Notes: generated by a model from the letters alone, not told the origin. A stretch of DNA of 5,711 nt from Polaribacter sp. (GCA_003537695.1 DPRC01000090.1:1-5711), one strand, 5' to 3'. Shown: positions 1-5,711, counted from the stretch's first letter. Translations and numbers: made by a program.

Positions 1-341
1 TTTTTAGAATATCGCCAAAAACTAAATATGCGGCAGTAGCTTCTTTTGTTTTTCTTTTTGGGCTGGCGGTCTGGCTACAAAATAGATTTAAAAAACACGC
101 TTTGCCTAATATTAATATGGAGATGCTCTCTTTTACTAAAGATAATTTAATCAATTCTATATTGGTAAATGATGCTGATTTTGAAGCGTTTGCCGATGCT
201 ACTTTACTAAATGAAATTATTTTAAAAGCGGAGAGCGCTGAAAGGAAAATGGACAATTTTTTCATAAATTCTTTATTTATTGAAGATTCTTTAATGGATA
301 CATACACGAGTGAAAGTTTTATTGAAACAATTATTTTATAA
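1..341 (+). CDS. Single-pass membrane protein, anti-sigma-like (5'-truncated)
   Basis: This is the C-terminal 112 residues of a gene that begins left of the window. The frame is open from the first complete codon (position 3) to a TAA at 339-341. Near the start of the visible part is one hydrophobic segment (about residues 9-25, nt 27-77, YAAVASFVFLFGLAVW), flanked by basic residues on both sides (R2, K6, K8; R28, K30, K31). A TTG at 102 could be read as a start, but that would cut off the membrane segment. The remaining roughly 80 residues are acidic and ordered in short hydrophobic/acidic blocks (INSIL, NEIIL, NSLFIEDSL, FIETIIL). The layout of cytoplasmic part, one membrane helix and acidic tail resembles, from memory, the small membrane proteins encoded just after ECF sigma factors in flavobacteria. 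An anti-sigma role is therefore inference. The N-terminal region that would decide it is missing. The next gene follows after 71 nt on the same strand. Confidence 0.7.
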   Translation, partial: FRISPKTKYAAVASFVFLFGLAVWLQNRFKKHALPNINMEMLSFTKDNLINSILVNDADFEAFADATLLNEIILKAESAERKMDNFFINSLFIEDSLMDTYTSESFIETIIL

Positions 342-412
342 AGTTTTTAAACTATTTTAAAAAACAAGGTTCTAAGAGGTAAGAAGAATTATAAATTAAA
401 ACGTACATAATT

Positions 413-1285
413 ATGAAGATTACAATTTCAAAAGAAAGTATTTTAAAGTCACGCATTTTATTTTTAAATTTTGTTTCATTTATTTTAGCAGCGCTGTTCT
501 TGGCTTCCTGCTCGAATTCAGAAGGTATGGCGGGAACAGATGATACAGTGTTAATTGCAAAAATAGAAAATGCCAAAAAAACAACAATTGAAGCAGCCAG
601 TTTACCATCTACAATAGTAGCTGTTTTCGATACAGATTTACGAGACAGTTTTATTGAACGTGCAGAATTGGCAGTGCGTTTTGGTTTTAAGATTTCTATA
701 GCGACAGACAATATAGCGCGAGAAGAAGGAGCAAGTGCGGTGTTTTTTAACGAAAAAGGAAGACAGTTAAAAGACAATAGGTCTAAAGAGAAAAGTAAAA
801 GAAATAAATGTTTTGAATTTGTATTTCCGATTGATTTTATAATGCCAGACGCAACAGTAATTACATTGACAGAAAAAGCAGATTGGCTTTTAATAAAAGA
901 ATGGTATACTGAAAACTCTGATGCTGCAGAGCGTGCAACTATTGTTTTTCCTGTAGACGTAACTTTGGAAGATGGCGCTGTGCAAACTTTATTAGATAGC
1001 GCGGATTTAAAAGAAGTGAAAGGCGCTTGTAAAAAAGGAAAGGATAAAAGAAAATGTTTTAGACTTGTATTGCCTGTAAGTTTTACAATGCCAGATGCAA
1101 GTATCATTACAGTCACAGAAAGAGCAGACTTTAAATTGGTTAAAGCTTGGTATAAAGAAAATACAGGCATCAAAGAAAAAGGAGTTCTAAATTACCCCTT
1201 AGAAATCGTGTATAAGGATGACACTAGGGGTACTATAAATAACCAAGATGAGTGGCAAGAGGCAAAAGAAGCTTGTAAGAGTTAA
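413..1285 (+). CDS. Lipoprotein with PepSY-like region and two Cys-bracketed repeats
   Basis: This 290-residue protein is exported and lipid-anchored. A basic n-region and hydrophobic core (about 15-31) lead to a lipobox L30-A31-S32-C33, so the mature protein should start at Cys33. Residues about 63-121 begin with LPSTI and pass through IERAELAVRFGFKISI to VFFNEKGRQL. This resembles PepSY-like periplasmic domains (LP..., a strand with G-[FY]-x-[IV], then a closing F-x-x-x-G), but it is a visual match only. A lysine-rich linker follows, then two tandem repeats, residues 133-206 and 215-288. Each opens with CF..V.P..F.MPDA, contains a WY.EN motif and ends with a Cys 73 residues after the first. 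Their second halves carry a [FY]P-[VL] strand and an acidic turn (LEDG, KDD). I recall similar repeats as hypothetical proteins in many flavobacteria; no function is known to me. It is probably co-transcribed with the next gene, 39 nt downstream. The first ATG is chosen because it gives a complete lipoprotein signal. Confidence 0.9.
   Translation: MKITISKESILKSRILFLNFVSFILAALFLASCSNSEGMAGTDDTVLIAKIENAKKTTIEAASLPSTIVAVFDTDLRDSFIERAELAVRFGFKISIATDNIAREEGASAVFFNEKGRQLKDNRSKEKSKRNKCFEFVFPIDFIMPDATVITLTEKADWLLIKEWYTENSDAAERATIVFPVDVTLEDGAVQTLLDSADLKEVKGACKKGKDKRKCFRLVLPVSFTMPDASIITVTERADFKLVKAWYKENTGIKEKGVLNYPLEIVYKDDTRGTINNQDEWQEAKEACKS
809..1030 (+). repeat. Lipoprotein repeat unit 1 (protein-level, 74 residues)
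   Basis: This codes for residues 133-206 of the lipoprotein: CFEFVFPIDFIMPDA, then TLTEKADW, EWYTEN, IVFPVDVTLEDG and a final Cys in EVKGAC. It aligns without gaps in its first half with unit 2, and both units run from Cys to Cys over the same distance. The match is clear in protein and diverged in DNA, so this is an old duplication. Confidence 0.85.
1055..1276 (+). repeat. Lipoprotein repeat unit 2 (protein-level, 74 residues)
   Basis: This codes for residues 215-288 of the lipoprotein: CFRLVLPVSFTMPDA, then TVTERADF, AWYKEN, LNYPLEIVYKDD and a final Cys in EAKEAC. The offset from unit 1 is 82 residues. The units are separated by the Lys-rich spacer KKGKDKRK, which resembles the KEKSKRNK stretch before unit 1. 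Confidence 0.85.
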
Positions 1286-1324
1286 ATTTTAATTTGTAAA
1301 TTATAGTATAAATAGTAAAACAAA

Positions 1325-1798
1325 ATGAATTTTAAAACCATCATATATAGTCTTAGTTTTATGAGTTTGGTGTTGTATCAAATACCAACTTTTGCTCAAA
1401 ATTCTAGCTACGATTTAATTTCTAAAGAGTTTACAAAAGAACAAAGAGCTTTGTTGCAAAAAGAGAGAGCTCTTATGAAAGTGAATCGCGATGCTTTTAA
1501 GGCGACACTTACAAAAGAGCAAGTCGCAATTTTACGAAATCGAACTGTTTCTAAAAGTGAACTTAGAAATCGCCTCTCGGCAACCTTTTCCAGAAGTCAG
1601 AAAGATTTAGTAAGAAGCCAACAATTGAGTTTAAGAAAAACGAGACAGCGTTTTCGAAAATTACTTTCGGGTGAGCAGCGGAGTATGTTGAAAGATCGCA
1701 TAGAAAAAATAAGAAAAAATAAAGATAGGGGAGAACTCAAGGACGGAATAAGAAAAAAGAATAATGCCAATGATGGTAGGAAAAGAAAAAGGAATTAG
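1325..1798 (+). CDS. Basic Spy/LTxxQ-like periplasmic repeat protein
   Basis: This 157-residue protein has a signal peptide (K4, hydrophobic core about 5-22, likely cleavage after FAQ at 25), so the mature protein should be periplasmic. The mature part is almost entirely predicted helix. It carries four motifs of LTxxQ type at exact 26-residue spacing: FTKEQ at 36, LTKEQ at 62, FSRSQ at 88 and LSGEQ at 114, each followed by two hydrophobic residues and a charged stretch. LTxxQ is the signature of the Spy/CpxP family, whose members are periplasmic chaperones or stress sensors; membership here rests on the motif. Mature composition is extreme: about 40 Lys/Arg against 15 Asp/Glu, ending in GRKRKRN. 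It lies 39 nt after the lipoprotein gene and 12 nt before the barrel gene, consistent with one transcript. Proteins like this are often annotated as sensors of ECF-type sigma factors in flavobacteria (from memory). Alternative: a structural coiled coil with no chaperone role. Confidence 0.88.
   Translation: MNFKTIIYSLSFMSLVLYQIPTFAQNSSYDLISKEFTKEQRALLQKERALMKVNRDAFKATLTKEQVAILRNRTVSKSELRNRLSATFSRSQKDLVRSQQLSLRKTRQRFRKLLSGEQRSMLKDRIEKIRKNKDRGELKDGIRKKNNANDGRKRKRN
1430..1741 (+). repeat. Four 26-residue LTxxQ repeats (protein-level)
   Basis: Units start at residues 36, 62, 88 and 114 of the Spy-like protein. The shared pattern is [FL]-[TS]-x-x-Q-x-x-[LIM]-[LV] followed by a basic helix. Units 1 and 3 start with Phe and units 2 and 4 with Leu, suggesting a 52-residue pair that was itself duplicated. 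The repeat is visible in protein and not in DNA. Confidence 0.85.
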
Positions 1799-1810
1799 TG
1801 ATAAATAATT

Positions 1811-2716
1811 ATGACAGGTTCTTACCAAGGAATTAAAACTACTATAAAAGTTTCAGGGTTGCTATTGTGTACAATGGCAACCTCTTTTTGTTCTTATGGA
1901 CAAGAAATAAACGACGATTTTATTGATACTCTTTTAGACGACTTGTTTTTTAATGAGCAACAGTTTTTAGATGAGTTTATAGAAGATGACGCTTCCTATA
2001 ATTTCATCTATTCTACTGTGTCTTACAATAGCAGTACTTATTTTTCTGGAAGAGACACTGGCACAGATCAATTTAATATAACGCCTCAAATTTCTTATTA
2101 CCACTCCTCAGGTTTTAATGCGAGTATCTCTGGAATCTATTACCAAGAGTTTTTGCCAACTTGGGACTTTACAAGTCTGTCTTTAGGATACTTTAATACC
2201 TTGGGAAAACATAAAAATTGGTTGTACAACTTGGGCTACACCAAATATTTTTATGCAGACGGTTATGATACCTTTACAAATTCATTAGATGTTAGTTTAG
2301 GTTTCAGGAATAAAAAACGTACTATTGGAACCACGGTTGCTGCCTCCTACATATTTGGTGCAGATACTTCTTACCAAATAGTTTCTTCTAACTACATCAA
2401 CTTTACGATAAAAAGATCTTCAAATTTTGGGATGCGTATAAGGCCATCGCTCAATTTTATTATAGCAAAACAGTCTTTAGCGATAGAGAAAATGATGCTT
2501 GTTGCTAATGAAAGAGTCCTAACAACAGTCAACTTCAACGTATTTAATTTATTAAATACACAAGTAAGTATTCCTCTTTCCATAACTACAAAATCTTGGG
2601 ATTTTGGATTTGGTTATACTTTAAACTTCCCCAATGCTGTATTTAAAGAAGAGCCCATGAAGATGACAAGTTTTTTTAGCTTTTCTATTGGGTACTTATT
2701 TAATTTAAGTAGGTAA
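1811..2716 (+). CDS. Outer-membrane beta-barrel protein with acidic N-terminal arm
   Basis: This 301-residue protein has a signal peptide (K9 and K13, hydrophobic core about 14-25, likely cleavage near SYG-Q31). The first 30 mature residues are strongly acidic (12 Asp/Glu between E32 and D60, no Lys/Arg before R81) and include IDTLLDDLFF and FLDEFIEDD, likely helical. From about residue 63 the sequence is a run of alternating hydrophobic/polar, aromatic-rich strands (FIYSTVSYNSSTYF, ISYYHSSGFNASISGIYY, WLYNLGYTKYFYA, FFSFSIGYLF), as expected for an outer-membrane barrel. It ends a few residues after a strand with aromatic positions, as barrels recognised by the BAM machinery do. I do not recognise the exact family; the size would fit about 10-14 strands. 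The gene begins 12 nt after the Spy-like gene stops, so the two are very probably translated from one message. Function could be a small pore, an assembly factor or a structural barrel. Confidence 0.87.
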   Translation: MTGSYQGIKTTIKVSGLLLCTMATSFCSYGQEINDDFIDTLLDDLFFNEQQFLDEFIEDDASYNFIYSTVSYNSSTYFSGRDTGTDQFNITPQISYYHSSGFNASISGIYYQEFLPTWDFTSLSLGYFNTLGKHKNWLYNLGYTKYFYADGYDTFTNSLDVSLGFRNKKRTIGTTVAASYIFGADTSYQIVSSNYINFTIKRSSNFGMRIRPSLNFIIAKQSLAIEKMMLVANERVLTTVNFNVFNLLNTQVSIPLSITTKSWDFGFGYTLNFPNAVFKEEPMKMTSFFSFSIGYLFNLSR

Positions 2717-2763
2717 TCTTTTTTCTTTTTTCTTTTGTATTTTAGAGGCTTAAATTTAATTTG

Positions 2764-4092
2764 ATGAAGAATATTTCCATTTTATGCTTTTTATTCACAG
2801 CAGTTGTGTCCGGTCAAACAGATTCAAAAATATATGATATTATAAAGGCTGTTTCCGCCGATCGTATCGAATCAAATATAAAAACTTTAACCGAATTTGG
2901 TACAAGAAACACCTTTTCTGATACAATTTCTCATATACGCGGAATTGGAGCAGCTAGACGTTGGATAAAAGCTGAATTTGAGACAATATCTAAAGAATGT
3001 GATACTTGTTTAGAGGTCTTTTATCAAAAAGATTTTGTCACAAAAGAAGGAAATAGTAGGGTGCCACATGATGCTTGGATTGTGAATGTTTTAGCAGTTC
3101 AAAAAGGAACAAAATACCCAAATAAATACGTAATTATGAGCGGTGATATAGACTCACGCGCAAGTGATGCGATGGATTTTACAACAAATGCACCTGGTGC
3201 GAATGACAATGCTTCTGGAATGGCGGGTACCATAGAGGCAGCACGAGTTTTGAGTGCATACTCATTTGAGAGTAGTATTATTTATGTGGGGCTTTCTGGT
3301 GAAGAGCAAGGCTTGTTTGGGGGGGCAGGATTGGCAAAGTATGCCAAAAATCGTGGTTGGGATATTATTGGAATTCTAAATAATGATATGATTGGAAATA
3401 TTAAGGGCGTGGACGGTGTCATTGACAATAGGTCTTTCAGAATATTTAGCGAACCAGTGCCGGCAAATGAAACCGATCGTCAGCGAAAATTGCGACGTTT
3501 TTACGGTGGTGAAGTAGATGGTATTTCTCGACAATTAGCGCGATATATTCATGAAAAAGTAAGGACATATATGCCAGAAATGAATCCGATGATGATTTAT
3601 AGATTAGATCGATTTGGCAGGGGTGGACATCACAGGCCTTTCAATGATTTGGGCTTTGCAGGAATTAGAATTATGGAGGCACATGAAAATTACACACAGC
3701 AGCACCAGGATATTAGAATTGAAAATAATATTAAATATGGAGATACGTTTGAACATGTGAATTTTAAGTATGCCAAAAAGTTAACGGCTGTAAACGCTAT
3801 TAACTTGGCAAGTTTAGCTTGGGCGCCTGAAGCACCAAAAGAAGTTTTTATAGGAGGAATTGTAGAAGCAAATGTGAGGTTAAAGTGGAGCGAGGTTAAA
3901 GGGGTGAAAGGATATAAAATTTATTGGCGCGATACGACTTCTCCAACTTGGGATCACAGTAGGTATACAGAAAAAACGGCATTTACTTTAGAGGGAATTG
4001 TTATTGATAATTTCTTTTTTGGGGTTTCGGCTGTTGGAGAAAATGGACACGAAAGTGTGGTTGTCTTTCCAAATAAAATTTGGAGAAAATAA
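2764..4092 (+). CDS. Secreted M28-family metallopeptidase with Fn3-like C-terminal domain
   Basis: This 442-residue protein is a predicted secreted zinc aminopeptidase or carboxypeptidase of family M28. A signal peptide (residues 1 to about 18, ending VVSGQ) precedes a helical lead region and the catalytic domain (about 105-350). Visible metal-site motifs are GDIDS at 127-131, GANDNASG at 145-152 (bridging Asp148), SGEEQGLFG at 178-186 (catalytic Glu180, ligand Glu181), NNDMIGN at 206-212 (Asp208) and YTQQHQD at 310-316 (His314). The first ligand, usually His in G-H-x-D-S, is Asp128 here. Residues about 357-438 form a fibronectin type III-like domain (VRLKWSEVKGVKGYKIYWRD, then FFFGVSAVGENG). 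I see no type IX secretion sorting domain at the C-terminus, so periplasmic or outer-surface location is uncertain. ATG at 2764 is preferred over the TTG just before it. It starts 47 nt after the barrel gene with a pyrimidine-rich gap, so co-transcription is possible but unproven. Substrate unknown. Confidence 0.95.
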   Translation: MKNISILCFLFTAVVSGQTDSKIYDIIKAVSADRIESNIKTLTEFGTRNTFSDTISHIRGIGAARRWIKAEFETISKECDTCLEVFYQKDFVTKEGNSRVPHDAWIVNVLAVQKGTKYPNKYVIMSGDIDSRASDAMDFTTNAPGANDNASGMAGTIEAARVLSAYSFESSIIYVGLSGEEQGLFGGAGLAKYAKNRGWDIIGILNNDMIGNIKGVDGVIDNRSFRIFSEPVPANETDRQRKLRRFYGGEVDGISRQLARYIHEKVRTYMPEMNPMMIYRLDRFGRGGHHRPFNDLGFAGIRIMEAHENYTQQHQDIRIENNIKYGDTFEHVNFKYAKKLTAVNAINLASLAWAPEAPKEVFIGGIVEANVRLKWSEVKGVKGYKIYWRDTTSPTWDHSRYTEKTAFTLEGIVIDNFFFGVSAVGENGHESVVVFPNKIWRK

Positions 4093-4250
4093 CTCTTTTA
4101 TGAGAGAACTTTATTAAAAGAGAACACCTTATGCTTTATAAAAGGTAGGAAGCTAGAAGTAAAATACTAAAACTAAAAAACCGAATTATAAAAATAATTC
4201 GGTTTTTTAGTTTTAGTATTTTAAATTAATTGCGCATGCACGCACTACCC
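4093..4250. other. Convergent intergenic region
   Basis: These 158 bases separate the stop codons of the peptidase and the ATPase genes. Besides the long terminator, 4093-4122 holds a weak inverted repeat (CTCTTTTA at 4093-4100 and TAAAAGAG at 4115-4122, 14-nt loop) that might assist termination of the peptidase message. A short GC-rich patch, TGCGCATGCACGCA, at 4231-4244 has no obvious role. No open frame of note is present. Confidence 0.6.
4160..4223. terminator. Bidirectional intrinsic terminator, 30-bp perfect arms
   Basis: Left arm 4160-4189 and right arm 4194-4223 are perfect reverse complements with a 4-nt AAAA loop. The core is an A6 tract, CCGAATTAT, the loop, then ATAATTCGG and T6, so the hairpin ends in a U-run when read from either strand. 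It sits between the convergent peptidase and ATPase genes, 67 nt after the first stop codon and 27 nt from the second. The arms extend outward through a further TACTAAAACT / AGTTTTAGTA pairing that a simple terminator does not need. Confidence 0.93.
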
Positions 4251-5711
4251 TTATAAATTGCTCATAAAGTTGCCGTAAGGATCTTTAAACTGTGTGCCTT
4301 CTGCAAAACGGTATTTACTTAATTTTTTAAATTCAACTAAAGCCCACAATACGAATTCTTTCATAAAGTAAGTATCAGCTTCATTCATATTCGGCTGGTA
4401 GTTTGTTATAAAATCCTGCAATGGTTTTACTTTATCCAGTTCTGCTTTGTATTGCGCTTCCGAGTGTTCATCTAATAATTCAAAATCTTCCTCTGCATTA
4501 AAAAACCAAGAAATTATAGCATCATAAGGTGTTTCTTCCTCCTGTTTTTCTAATTTTTTAATTTTAGGGAAGTAGCTTGGAAATAAAGTAGTTACTGCTT
4601 TTTTAATCAAATTATCTGCTACCACGTGAGCACCTTCTTGTTCTCCTTCGTACACCAACTCTACTTTACCTGTAATGGCGGGTATAATTCCGTCAAAATC
4701 ACTTAGGCGAATCATTGTTTTCTCGTCGCCAGAAAGCAACGCTCTTCGCTCTGCAGTACTTAATAGATTTTCAAAAGCAGAGATGCTTAAACGTGCACTA
4801 ACGCCACTTTTAGCGTCGATAAATTCACTTTCTCTCGCTTCAAATACAATTTGCTCTAATAAATCTTTCGCCAATTCAGGCACGGCTATGAATTCTTTTT
4901 GGGAGCTTGCTTTGCTGGTTTCCTGTTGTGTAATTGTTTTTGCAGTTTCAATATCCTCTGGATAATGCGTTAATATTTGCGATCCAATCCTATCTTTTAG
5001 AGGCGTTACAATACTTCCTCTACTTGTATAATCTTCTGGATTTGCTGTAAAAACAAATTGCATGTCCAAGGGAAGTCTTAATTTAAAACCTCTAATTTGA
5101 ATATCGCCTTCCTGTAAAATATTAAATAAAGCCACCTGAATTCTAGCTTGTAAATCTGGTAATTCATTGATCACAAAAATACAGCGGTTTGCTCTGGGAA
5201 TCATTCCGTAATGGATTACGCGATCATCGGCATAACTTAATTTTAAATTCGCAGCTTTTATTGGATCTACATCACCAATGATATCTGCAACAGTAACGTC
5301 TGGTGTTGCTAATTTCTCTGCATATCGTTCTTCTCTATGCAACCAGAAAATAGGTGTTTTATCTCCTTTTTCTTTGATTATTTCTTGTGCAAATCTTGAA
5401 ATAGGGTGCAACGGGTCATCGTTAATTTCAGAACCCTCGACCACAGGAATGTATTCGTCTAATAAATTGACCATCAATCGCGCCAAACGTGTTTTTGCCT
5501 GTCCACGCAAGCCCAGTAGGTTGATGTTGTGTTTGCTTAAAATAGCTCTTTCTAATTCTGGTATCACCGTATTTTCGTATCCATGAACTCCTTTAAACAC
5601 TGTTTCTTTACTCATTATTTTACTGATGAGGTTCTCGCGTAATTCGTCTTTTATTGTCCGTGATTTATATCCAGATTTTACTAATTGTCCTATTGTTTTT
5701 ATCTTACTTAT
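4251..5711 (-). CDS. ChlI/MoxR-like AAA+ ATPase (start beyond right edge)
   Basis: The gene is read right to left. An ATG at 5615 would give 454 residues, but the same frame stays open for 32 more codons to the window edge (ISKIKTIGQLVKSGYKSR, then TIKDELRENLISKI). This reads as real protein and matches the start I recall for flavobacterial homologues, so the true start lies outside. Numbering from the 5615 Met: Walker A G35-L-R-G-Q-A-K41-T42, Walker B-like IFVIN150-E151, QARIQVALFNILQEGD typical of ChlI/MoxR, sensor 1 TAN192PEDY, arginine finger TPLKDR209, sensor 2 SGVSAR275. The rest (about 280-454) is helical and acidic, ending YGNFMSNL. Bacterial proteins of this kind are commonly annotated as magnesium chelatase, but nothing here points to chlorophyll synthesis. 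They usually work with a von Willebrand A partner as a chaperone or metal-insertion motor (family knowledge). No partner gene follows downstream, where the terminator lies. Confidence 0.95.
   Translation of the reverse strand: MSKIKTIGQLVKSGYKSRTIKDELRENLISKIMSKETVFKGVHGYENTVIPELERAILSKHNINLLGLRGQAKTRLARLMVNLLDEYIPVVEGSEINDDPLHPISRFAQEIIKEKGDKTPIFWLHREERYAEKLATPDVTVADIIGDVDPIKAANLKLSYADDRVIHYGMIPRANRCIFVINELPDLQARIQVALFNILQEGDIQIRGFKLRLPLDMQFVFTANPEDYTSRGSIVTPLKDRIGSQILTHYPEDIETAKTITQQETSKASSQKEFIAVPELAKDLLEQIVFEARESEFIDAKSGVSARLSISAFENLLSTAERRALLSGDEKTMIRLSDFDGIIPAITGKVELVYEGEQEGAHVVADNLIKKAVTTLFPSYFPKIKKLEKQEEETPYDAIISWFFNAEEDFELLDEHSEAQYKAELDKVKPLQDFITNYQPNMNEADTYFMKEFVLWALVEFKKLSKYRFAEGTQFKDPYGNFMSNL

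Noticed and set aside
102..341. A separate 79-residue gene starting at TTG 102
   Set aside because: The frame is open to the left edge and includes a membrane segment just upstream of the TTG, so this is the tail of a longer gene.
342..412. Promoter or hairpin in the gap before the lipoprotein gene
   Set aside because: No TAnnTTTG-type Bacteroidota -7 element with a matching -33 element was found, and the only inverted repeat is an imperfect T/A-tract pairing.
352..1173. Open frame of 273 codons on the minus strand
   Set aside because: It lies antisense to the lipoprotein gene, which has a clear lipobox and internal repeats. The antisense translation is Ser/Lys/Ile-rich without any recognisable domain or signal.
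1286..1324. Promoter before the Spy-like gene (TTAATTTG)
   Set aside because: It is one base off the TAnnTTTG spacing and has no upstream element at the right distance. Co-transcription is simpler.
2392..2583. Open frame of 63 codons on the minus strand
   Set aside because: It is contained wholly within the barrel gene on the opposite strand and shows no protein-like motif.
2693..2726. Terminator after the barrel gene (TACTTA / TAAGTA hairpin followed by T-rich sequence)
   Set aside because: The stem is only 6 bp, AT-rich, lies within the end of the coding sequence and is separated from the T-run. It is too weak to claim.
4231..4244. GC-rich near-palindrome TGCGCATGCACGCA
   Set aside because: Only the central GCATGC is symmetric. 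It is a single copy with no known site match.
4675..4965. Open frame of 96 codons on the plus strand
   Set aside because: It is antisense to the AAA+ ATPase gene, whose motifs prove the coding strand.
5278..5586. Open frame of 102 codons on the plus strand
   Set aside because: It is antisense to the Walker A region of the ATPase and has no independent support.

Overview
The window looks like chromosomal DNA of a member of the Bacteroidota, most likely a flavobacterium (inference). It is strongly AT-rich and the gene starts are preceded by A-rich stretches rather than strong Shine-Dalgarno sites. Several exported proteins have signal peptides that end just before or after Gln (FAQ-N, YG-QE, SG-QT), which is common in this phylum. 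The protein families also fit: a Cys-bracketed repeat lipoprotein, an LTxxQ-type periplasmic protein, an M28 peptidase with a C-terminal Fn3-like domain, and a ChlI/MoxR-like AAA+ ATPase. No RNA gene, CRISPR array, insertion sequence or origin was seen.

Layout. Positions 1-2716 hold four closely spaced plus-strand genes that look like one envelope operon. They are the 3' end of a single-pass membrane protein (anti-sigma-like, inferred), a lipoprotein with two Cys-bracketed repeats, a very basic Spy/LTxxQ-like periplasmic protein made of four 26-residue repeats, and an outer-membrane beta-barrel with an acidic N-terminal arm. The gaps between them are 71, 39 and 12 nt. Positions 2764-4092 encode a secreted M28-family metallopeptidase. 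A 30-bp perfect inverted repeat at 4160-4223 is a bidirectional terminator between this gene and the convergent minus-strand AAA+ ATPase gene. That gene occupies 4251 to the right edge, and its real start lies outside the window: the reading frame stays open upstream of the internal ATG at 5615.

How the genes may work together. The four left-hand genes would place one product in each envelope layer: inner membrane, lipid-anchored periplasmic or outer-membrane face, soluble periplasm and outer membrane. From what I recall of flavobacterial genomes, such sets often sit downstream of an ECF sigma factor gene, which here would lie left of position 1. An envelope-stress or outer-membrane-homeostasis module is the best inference, and the opposite charges of the repeat protein and the barrel's N-terminal arm make a direct contact plausible. 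The peptidase and the ATPase look like independent housekeeping or accessory functions. The most interesting part of the window is the envelope module with its regular repeats.
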